DNA of 64,000 nt from Lignipirellula cremea (lineage in GTDB: Bacteria; Planctomycetota; Planctomycetia; Pirellulales; Pirellulaceae). A program made the position numbers and the translations under genes. Under the pieces are notes generated by a model. The model worked only from the letters and a program-made list of their open reading frames with translations. It was not told where the DNA came from and did no database searches. This document shows, one piece after another, positions 55,290 through 61,780 of this stretch (positions are counted from its first letter, which is position 1; each line of letters starts with the position of its first letter). The DNA is taken from contig NZ_CP036433.1 in NCBI RefSeq assembly GCF_007751035.1, positions 7,297,001 to 7,361,000 on the forward strand. The letters run 5' to 3'.

Positions 55290-55979
55290 TCAACTATTCG
55301 ACGGATCACGCCGCACTCGCCGCCGCGGCTTCGGCGATCCGCCCGCATACTGATAAATCCCCGACTCATTCGCCGATAGACACCGCCCGCTCGCCCAACC
55401 TCGCAGCCGTTCCACGCTTTCCGCCGCCGTCATCGCCACTGGCACAACATTCTGAGCCGCCTGTACGAGCGACACGTCGAGCAGCGCCGCCAGTCGGCAG
55501 CAGGCCCGGATCTCTGCGCCGGTGAAGTTCTCGTCGCTGGGCAATCGTTGGTCGCGGTCGATCTCGAACAGATCGCGGTAGATGCTCCAGATCGCGTCCT
55601 TCTCCTCGCGGCCGGGCAGGTCGATGAAGAAGACGCCGTCAAAGCGCTCGGCCCGCGCGAATTCAGGCGGTAGCTTGGAGATGTCGTTGCAGGCGCCGAT
55701 GAAGAAAACGTCGCTGGTTCGGTCGTTGAGCCACGACAACAGATTGCCGAACAGCCGGGCGGAGACGCCGGAATCGGTCTGGCCGCTGCTGGCGACGCCG
55801 GAGAGGGGTTTCTCGATCTCGTCGCAGAACAGGATGCAGGGGCTCATCGCATCGGCGACCTGGAGGGCCTGCCGCATGTTCGCTTCACTTTGCCCGACCA
55901 GGCTGCCGACGTCGAGGGTCAGCGTCGGCCGGCCGGTTTCGTTGCCGAGGGCTTTGGCGAACTGCGATTTCCCTCAACT
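55290..55979 (-). pseudogene. Ycf46-like AAA ATPase, C-terminal part
   Basis: The frame begins inside the P-loop (GKSQFAKALGNETGRPTLTL) and continues through QALQVADAMSPCILFCDEIE (Walker B), FFIGACNDISKLPPEFARAE, FTGAEIRACCRLAALLDVSL to the end. This is the catalytic half of the AAA ATPase family related to cyanobacterial/plastid Ycf46. The upstream sequence breaks at about 55979 into unrelated DNA. The N-terminal part of the family is found 0.8 kb away, joined to a serine-recombinase piece. Without its start and a full P-loop it is presumably not expressed. Confidence 0.8.
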
Positions 55980-55994
55980 TTCGAGCTGCTCCTT

Positions 55995-57110
55995 TTAGAA
56001 CGAGACATGCGCGCACTTTCCTTCCTTGAGGCGACGTAGTTCACGGACCGCTTGTTTGGTCCGTGGAAAAAGGTAGCAACCGTAGAGACTGTTTTTCTCT
56101 ATTCGGATTATTCCCCTGCTGATCTTGCGATAAATCCACTCCCGTTTCACGCCGACTTCTGCGGCGATTTGCTCAGCGGTGTATTTGTTCGCCGGCTGAT
56201 TGCCCTGCCGAAGAGACTCAAGGTTTGAAATGATCCCGTAACGCTGCTTGAGCTTCATGATGATTGCGGTTGTAAATTCTCCGCCGCGACAGGGAATGAA
56301 GCCTTCCTTGTTGAGGCAGGAAATGATCGCGTCCGTGCTCGCACCGGTTTCATTGAGTTCCCGAACGCGGTTGACGACCCGCTCTTCAAGTTCGCTATAG
56401 CGTCGAGAATGGATCGGCACTTGACGCTCAACCTCGGTCACGAGCCCTCCACGCCAAACCAGGCGAACCGTCACTTTTCCCTCATCGCCCCGATCCAGAT
56501 TGACCCCCATCACAAGTGTACGCAGCAATGCTTTGCGAGATTCAATGGCCAGATCGTTCCACATGCCCGGCAGCTGTTTGCCAACATCGGAAAACGCCTT
56601 GCGATCTCGCGCGGATACTTTCACCGCAGGCGGCGGACCGGACTCGAGATCACGGAGTAACCGGCGAGCTTGTTCCAACTCGTCCAGTGCTTGCTCCCAG
56701 CGGCGTTCCAGCGAAGCAGCGATCAAGCGGTTCTCAGGGTCGACATGATTGTATTGCCGCTCCGCGCGGGTCTGCCGGCCTTCGATGACCTGGCGGGCCA
56801 CCGTCTGAATCACCTCGGGCGACGACAGGTAGCGATGAAAATTCTGCAAGACGAACAGTGCCGAACTGTCGGGGCTCGCCACCGCGTTGATCGAGCGAAT
56901 GGCGGCCAGCGGATCGCCGCCGGCGACTTCGGACGAGTCTTGCCCGGCGATTTGAAGCCCGCGCTCGATGCCCCACACCGCCAGCCGCCAGCTTTCATCC
57001 CGGCAGAGCTGGGCGATCTCAGCCAGGGCGTCGGGGTGTTCATGGGATTCGATCCACAGGCCGGTGAAGCAGGCCGCGATGTATTCGCGAAGATTGGAAG
57101 ATAGTGACAT
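55995..57110 (-). CDS. in-frame chimera: Ycf46-like ATPase N-terminus fused to serine-recombinase C-terminus
   Basis: 371 residues. Residues 1-114 (LREYIAACFTGLWIESHEHP, ALFVLQNFHRYLSSPEVIQT, VARQVIEGRQT) match the N-terminus of the Ycf46-like AAA family. From about residue 115 (RAERQYNHVDPENRLIAASL, ERRWEQALDELEQARRLL) the sequence matches the C-terminal half of large serine recombinases, ending in a helix-turn-helix-like segment (YTAEQIAAEVGVKREWIYRK). The catalytic serine domain is absent. The remaining ATPase half lies directly downstream at 55290-55979. The frame is open throughout. Likely a non-functional fusion product, though it could be expressed. Confidence 0.75.
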   Translation of the reverse strand: MSLSSNLREYIAACFTGLWIESHEHPDALAEIAQLCRDESWRLAVWGIERGLQIAGQDSSEVAGGDPLAAIRSINAVASPDSSALFVLQNFHRYLSSPEVIQTVARQVIEGRQTRAERQYNHVDPENRLIAASLERRWEQALDELEQARRLLRDLESGPPPAVKVSARDRKAFSDVGKQLPGMWNDLAIESRKALLRTLVMGVNLDRGDEGKVTVRLVWRGGLVTEVERQVPIHSRRYSELEERVVNRVRELNETGASTDAIISCLNKEGFIPCRGGEFTTAIIMKLKQRYGIISNLESLRQGNQPANKYTAEQIAAEVGVKREWIYRKISRGIIRIEKNSLYGCYLFPRTKQAVRELRRLKEGKCAHVSF

Positions 57111-57185
57111 AATGTCTCAGGTGTTGAAAGAACGATTGATCTCTAGCGGTGCGATCACCGCATGCGACAAAAACGGACACGAACC

Positions 57186-57545
57186 ATGAAGACCCCACGA
57201 CAAACGCTGGTCCGGCACGAGGGCGATGCTCCGCGTGAACGGAGTACCTGCGGCTGGCGCGATCGACTGATCAGCCGCGAAGATTCCGACGTCGCCGCCT
57301 GGGTGCATGCGGTCGACATCGACGGAGCCCGCCCGCACTTTCACAAGCGGGCGACCGAACTGTACTACGTGCTCGAAGGCGAGGGCGTCGTCCTGCTGGA
57401 CGGCGAAGAGCAACCGGTGCGGAAGGGATCGCTGGTCCACATTCCGCCCGGCGTTGTGCACGGCGCGCGCGGCCGGATGCGGGTGCTGGTGACGGGCATC
57501 CCGGACATCGCCGATGACGACATCTTCTTTACGGACGACGAGTAG
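57186..57545 (+). CDS. cupin-domain protein
   Basis: 119 residues from the ATG at 57186 (another ATG at 57162 is possible). A single cupin barrel: ARPHFHKRATELYYVLEGEG with the metal-binding PHFHKRxxE motif, then GSLVHIPPGVVHGARG with the second-motif histidine. Small cupins of this kind bind metal and may act as isomerases, dioxygenases or sugar-binding proteins. It is followed 28 bases later by an NAD-dependent epimerase gene on the same strand, so the pair may act on the same sugar or metabolite. Confidence 0.8.
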   Translation: MKTPRQTLVRHEGDAPRERSTCGWRDRLISREDSDVAAWVHAVDIDGARPHFHKRATELYYVLEGEGVVLLDGEEQPVRKGSLVHIPPGVVHGARGRMRVLVTGIPDIADDDIFFTDDE

Positions 57546-57573
57546 GACGCTGAAAGCGGAAGGGAAGAGAACA

Positions 57574-58473
57574 ATGCAGGTAGCCCTCACGGGAGCCACC
57601 GGTTTTATCGGCCGGTACATCGCTCACCATTTGGCCGATCAGGGGCACACGCTTCGCTGTTGGCATCGACCGTCCAGCGACCGGGAGGGCTTCGACCAGA
57701 TCAGGAACCTCCAGTGGGTCGAGGGGGATTTGGGTGACCGCGAAAGCGCGCACGCCCTGGTTGAGGGCTGCGACGCGATGATCCATGCGGCGCTTTACCG
57801 ACCTGGCATGGGGTTCCGCGGCGCGGAGGGCGACCTGATCGAGTTCGTGCAGAAGAACGTGGTCGGGACCTTGGAGTTGATTGAAGCCGCCCGGAAAGCC
57901 AATGTCGGTCGCTTCGTTTTCATCTCCACCTGTGCGGTGCACGAAAAGATTCTCGACGACCGCCCGCTCGACGAGGCCCATCCGCTTTGGGCGACAAGCC
58001 ACTACGGTGCGTACAAGGCGGCCGTTGAAAAATTTGTTCACAGCTACGGTCTTGGGCAGGGTTACCCGATCTGCGCGCTGCGTCCCACCGGTGTCTACGG
58101 CGTTTCCCGTCCCGTCCAGAACAGCAAATGGTACGACCTCGTGGCGGCGGTCGTGCGTGGCGAGCAGGTGCAGTGCTCACGCGGCGGCAAGGAAGTCCAC
58201 GCCGCCGACGTCGCCAAGGCAGCCGGCATCTTGCTGACAGCAAAAGGAATCGCCGGCGAAGCCTTCAACTGCTACGACCGCTACATATCGGAACTGGACG
58301 TGGCCACGCTGGCGAAGGAATTGTCGGGCAGCACGAGCCAAATCGTAGGCGAGCCGATGCAGCCGATGCATCAAATTGCTACGGGAAAGATCCGAGCGCT
58401 CGGCATGCAGTTCGGCAGCGATGAACTCTTGCGTCGCACCATCACGGAGTTGGTGGACGGCGTGCGAAGCTAA
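57574..58473 (+). CDS. NAD-dependent epimerase/dehydratase (extended SDR)
   Basis: 299 residues from the ATG at 57574, with AGGGAAGAG upstream. The N-terminal Rossmann motif is TGATGFIGRYIAHHL. Downstream are GCDAMIHAALYRPG, FVFISTCAVHEKILDDRPLD and the catalytic YGAYKAAVEKF (YxxxK). Substrate not determinable; nucleotide-sugar epimerases and dihydroflavonol-reductase-like enzymes share this layout. Likely co-transcribed with the cupin gene. Confidence 0.85.
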   Translation: MQVALTGATGFIGRYIAHHLADQGHTLRCWHRPSSDREGFDQIRNLQWVEGDLGDRESAHALVEGCDAMIHAALYRPGMGFRGAEGDLIEFVQKNVVGTLELIEAARKANVGRFVFISTCAVHEKILDDRPLDEAHPLWATSHYGAYKAAVEKFVHSYGLGQGYPICALRPTGVYGVSRPVQNSKWYDLVAAVVRGEQVQCSRGGKEVHAADVAKAAGILLTAKGIAGEAFNCYDRYISELDVATLAKELSGSTSQIVGEPMQPMHQIATGKIRALGMQFGSDELLRRTITELVDGVRS

Positions 58474-58479
58474 GGTACG

Positions 58480-58674
58480 CTAAATGTGTTGCTGGTTGCT
58501 TTGCGAGGCCGACTGCCCCTGGTGAAATTCGGCGGTCAGGCGTTCATCCTGCCGAGTTCCCAGTGCGCCTTCAATAAACTTGCTCGCCTCGCGACACTCG
58601 CTTCCGGCGAAGCCTTTGGTTTCCACCCGCGTCTGACCGTTCGGCGACACGATGATCTCGATGATCCTGCTCAT
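58480..58674 (-). CDS. DUF2997 protein
   Basis: 64 residues: SRIIEIIVSPNGQTRVETKG then FAGSECREASKFIEGALGTR. This is the DUF2997 pattern. The ATG overlaps the stop of the DUF1257 fragment (ATGA, 58671-58674). DUF2997, DUF1257 (Ycf35) and a Ycf46-like AAA ATPase are a known gene neighbourhood, and all three occur in this island. Biochemical role unknown. Confidence 0.75.
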   Translation of the reverse strand: MSRIIEIIVSPNGQTRVETKGFAGSECREASKFIEGALGTRQDERLTAEFHQGQSASQSNQQHI

Positions 58675-58882
58675 GCCGCACCTCCGACGTTGACGGTCAG
58701 CTTGATGGAGCCGTCCGCCAAGGCCTGCTCGGTGCAGGTGTGGCCCTTGCGTCGAGCTTCGATCTTGGCCTTCTCGACAGCGTACGATTGCAGAAACTCG
58801 TCCAGGCGAGCCTGCTCGCCCCACCTGCCACTGAAATTGTCGTAGCGGAGCTGGCCGCTGGCGATGTCGCACACGACCCGAC
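58671..58882 (-). pseudogene. DUF1257 (Ycf35-like) protein, C-terminal half
   Basis: The frame reads VCDIASGQLRYDNFSGRWGE, LDEFLQSYAVEKAKIEARRK, EQALADGSIKLTVNVGG, matching the second half of DUF1257. About 60 N-terminal residues are missing: homology stops at 58882, where an unrelated plus-strand fragment begins. Coupled to DUF2997 by an ATGA overlap. Confidence 0.7.
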
Positions 58883-59015
58883 ATGTTTGTCGCCGGCAGC
58901 GAGATCGATTCGACCAAAGCCGACCCCAGCCTGCGCCTGCACGACGGATTTGAACGACTCGTCGAACAGACCTACATCAATCTGCGGATGCTCCGCGGCG
59001 TGAACTTTACCGAAC
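58883..59015 (+). pseudogene. short fragment, possibly of a BrxC/PglY-like ATPase
   Basis: The plus frame reads FVAGSEIDSTKADPSLRLHD, GFERLVEQTYINLRMLRGVN, FTE and then runs into antisense pstS. The segment recalls the large P-loop proteins of BREX systems, but it is too short to be sure. It sits exactly between the DUF1257 break and the pstS break. Confidence 0.3.
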
Positions 59016-59456
59016 GAGGCGCGCATCGTTCCATTGCACGTCCTTCCCCAGAAAGACGTCCACATAGACTTCCCGCGGTAGTTTCAGAGCGGGCGGCAAA
59101 CCGTCAGCGTGATAAGCCAGCACGATAATCCCCGCCGTGATGGGGAACTGAATGGCGCCCTGATTTTCCTGGAGCTTCTCCGGCGGTACGCCGGCGTCGG
59201 TTGCCCCAAAGGCGAGCTTCCCCGCCAGAAAACGCGACTCGCCGTCGCCGCTGCCCACAGGGTCATAGATGATTTTCACGCCTGGATTCCGCCGGGGATA
59301 CTCTTCTTCCCATTGATCAAACAGCGGTGCCGCAAACGTCGATCCTGCGCCCGTGATAGAAATTCCTGCGTCCGAAGACGACTTGTCGCAACCCGCCAGA
59401 ACTCCAAGAAAAGGTGCACACATCAAAAGCCAGACGGCTTTCTGAGCGGTCGTCAT
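59007..59456 (-). pseudogene. pstS: pstS, N-terminal ~147 codons only
   Basis: Starts at the ATG at 59456 (GGGAG upstream) with a lipoprotein signal (VWLLMCAPFLGVLAGC). The mature part has ISITGAGSTFAAPLFDQWEE, PVGSGDGESRFLAG, AFGATDAGVPPEKLQ, FPITAGIIVLAYHADG and DVFLGKDVQWNDARL, the classic phosphate-binding-protein sequence. It ends there, at less than half the usual length, at the right edge of the island. The pst operon's missing genes should have followed on the minus strand; the other surviving end, pstB, is at 23572-24047. Confidence 0.88.
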
Positions 59457-59779
59457 GCGAAACTCCCAAGACAAAGCCAATCGGGAAACGCCGAACAGCA
59501 GGCGATACAACTCCCCGGTCTCTAAAAGTTCGATCTTTATGGAATTACAGAAACGTTGCAATACCGCCGCGTCGGGATGGCGTCGCCAGGGACCCCCGAA
59601 GGAATTCGACCACCGCCGCAAGCGCGCGTAAAAACGCCAAAAAACTTATGTCTGCTGGCGATGCGCACCCCCGGCTGCGCAATGTGTTAATGTTTGATGA
59701 AGCGACAGAATGCGGCTTCCGGCAGACGTTGTCCCGCCCGACAAACGCCCCTCCAATCATGTCGCCTTGCCCGCTGCAA
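59457..59779. other. divergent intergenic region, about 320 bases
   Basis: Lies between pstS (minus) and arsR (plus) and must hold the promoters of both. I could not find a convincing Pho box. No gene seen. Confidence 0.4.
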
Positions 59780-59803
59780 ATATTTTGAGTATTGTGAAAA
59801 TAT
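59780..59803. promoter_or_regulatory. candidate ArsR operator
   Basis: A perfect inverted repeat ATATTTT-N10-AAAATAT whose right arm runs into the arsR start codon (59802). AT-rich dyads of this spacing are common ArsR/SmtB sites; binding here would block the gene's own expression. Confidence 0.45.
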
Positions 59804-60179
59804 GAAAATTAATGACGCCGTGAAAGCGATGTCCGCGCTGGCCCAGGAATCCCGCCTGGAAGTCTTCCGCCTGCTGGTGCGCAGCGGCGACGAGGGATTG
59901 CCGGCCGGGCAGATCGCCGAAGAGCTGGCCATCCCGCCAGCGACGATGTCCTTCCACCTGAAGGAATTGCTGAACGCCAACATGGTCAAGCAGCGGCGCG
60001 ACGGCCGCTCCCTGATCTACACGCTGAACGTCTGCGAAATGCGAGCCCTCCTCAGCTACCTGATGGAAGACTGCTGCGCGGGACGCCCTGAGCTTTGCCA
60101 GCCCGACTACAAAGACGCATCCGACTGCGAACCGTGCGCTACCGGCTCCAAAAAGCGCAAGGCCAAAAAGTCCAAGTGA
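59802..60179 (+). CDS. ArsR-family transcriptional regulator
   Basis: 125 residues from the ATG at 59802. The winged helix-turn-helix is LPAGQIAEELAIPPATMSFH, then LKELLNANMVKQRRDGRSLI. Cysteines cluster towards the end (MEDCCAGRPELCQPDY, DCEPC), which could bind arsenite or another soft metal. The tail is lysine-rich. It may repress its own gene through the dyad over its start. The gene ends four bases from the converging sulfatase gene. No arsenic-resistance gene is next to it in the window. Confidence 0.88.
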   Translation: MKINDAVKAMSALAQESRLEVFRLLVRSGDEGLPAGQIAEELAIPPATMSFHLKELLNANMVKQRRDGRSLIYTLNVCEMRALLSYLMEDCCAGRPELCQPDYKDASDCEPCATGSKKRKAKKSK

Positions 60180-60182
60180 CGA

Positions 60183-61577
60183 CTACTTTTTGTCCCACTT
60201 TTGCGGCGGGTTCTTCTCATAGATCGGGGCTGCGTCGGTCTCCGGAAAGGTCGCCGCTGCCCGGGTCAAACGCTGCAGGGCGGCCATGGCGGCCGGGTCC
60301 TGCGAGTCGATCAGGTTCTGCTCTTCCCATGGGTCACCGATCAGGTCGAACAGCCTGCTCGGCGTGCGATCGGTATCGATCCACAGCTTGAAACGTTTCT
60401 CACGCAGGACGCGATCGTCGTACGGCAGCTTCGGTACGACACGGCCGTCCCGCAGGGCGGCGGGGCCTCCGCCCATCGACAGGATCCACTCCCGTGGGCT
60501 GTCTTCCGCCTGGCCCCGGATCAAAGGAGCAAAGGACTTGCCGTCCACCACGCGCCCGGCCGGCAGCCGGCCTCCGCCCAGTTCCGCAAACGTGGGCATT
60601 AGATCGGTAAAGTCGACCAGCGCGTCAGTCGTCACCCCCTCCGGCGTGACTCCGGGGCAATTGACGATAAACGGCATGGCGACGCCGCTTTGCTCCGTCA
60701 TCTTCGCCTTGCCGCCGCGTACCACTCGGCCGAGTCGGGTGTTACTATTGCCGCCCGTTCCGTTGTCGGTCGTGAAGACAAGGATCGTCTTCTTCCGCAC
60801 GCCGGCCGCATCGAGGGCCGCGACGATCTTGCCGACGAGCTTGTCGGTATAACGAACCATGCCGGCGAACAGCCGCCGCTTATCCTTCTCCTCTTTGTTG
60901 TCCGGCGTGGTGGTTAACGGACCGTGCGTCAACGCCATCGGGTAATACAACAACATCGGCTTCTCTTTGTTCTTGCCGATGAAGTCAATCAGGTAGTCGC
61001 AATAAATATCCGGGCCAAACTCCCCCTGACGCGAGCTGCTGCCTTTTCCTCGAATGTTGACGTAAGGGTCCCAGTAGCGATTGCTGCTGGGCGGGTTCTC
61101 TCCTTCGGCGCCGGTCCACATGCACCAGTCATCGAAACCGGCCGCCTGCATGGCGTCGGGCTCCACCCGAAAATCATCAATCTGCCACTTGCCCGCGGCG
61201 CAGGTCGCATAGCCCGCATCGCGCAGGACATTGGCAAAGGTCGTATTCCGCCGGGCGTCAAAATGCCCGCCGGCGCCCCAGCGCGGCACATCCCAGTGAT
61301 TGGTCCAGCCATGCCGAAACGGATACTGGCCCGTCAGCAGCGTCACCCGCGTCGGCGTACACTGGGGCATGCACCACGCGTTGTTAAACTTCATGCCGGT
61401 CGCCGCCAGCCGATCAATGGCCGGCGTCTCGATCCCTTCCGCCCCGTAGCAAGAGACCCATTCCTTCCCCAGATCGTCGACCATGATAAAGACGATATTC
61501 GGCTTCTCCCGTTCCGCAGAAAAAGCAGACGGCGTCAGCAACAACGTAACGCCCACCAGCAGCACAGCACGCATCAT
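60183..61577 (-). CDS. type I sulfatase
   Basis: 464 residues with a signal peptide (about residues 1-20, ending AFSA). The N-terminal metal site is IVFIMVDDLG. The formylglycine motif is CTPTR (in MPQCTPTRVTLLTGQ), so Cys is oxidised by a formylglycine-generating enzyme. A second metal block is VFTTDNGTGGN. Exported arylsulfatase-like enzyme, in planctomycetes usually acting on sulfated polysaccharides; substrate unknown. Confidence 0.93.
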   Translation of the reverse strand: MMRAVLLVGVTLLLTPSAFSAEREKPNIVFIMVDDLGKEWVSCYGAEGIETPAIDRLAATGMKFNNAWCMPQCTPTRVTLLTGQYPFRHGWTNHWDVPRWGAGGHFDARRNTTFANVLRDAGYATCAAGKWQIDDFRVEPDAMQAAGFDDWCMWTGAEGENPPSSNRYWDPYVNIRGKGSSSRQGEFGPDIYCDYLIDFIGKNKEKPMLLYYPMALTHGPLTTTPDNKEEKDKRRLFAGMVRYTDKLVGKIVAALDAAGVRKKTILVFTTDNGTGGNSNTRLGRVVRGGKAKMTEQSGVAMPFIVNCPGVTPEGVTTDALVDFTDLMPTFAELGGGRLPAGRVVDGKSFAPLIRGQAEDSPREWILSMGGGPAALRDGRVVPKLPYDDRVLREKRFKLWIDTDRTPSRLFDLIGDPWEEQNLIDSQDPAAMAALQRLTRAAATFPETDAAPIYEKNPPQKWDKK

Positions 61578-61780
61578 GGCAAACTCCCCAGCAACAACGG
61601 CGATGGTTTCCCCGATTCTAGCCGGGAACGCCCGTCCCCGCGAATCGCGCCGCCTTCCAGGCTGCCCCTGAAGAACAAACCCGTAATGGAATTCGCTAGA
61701 ATCCCCCAGACGCCGCCGACAACAACGCCATACAAAGCCGCCGCTTGCCGGTTGCCCGCGGCTCCGGATTACCAGCGACC

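Noticed and set aside
59457-59800. Pho box upstream of pstS
   Set aside because: No pair of CTGTCAT-like half-sites with correct spacing could be found by eye.
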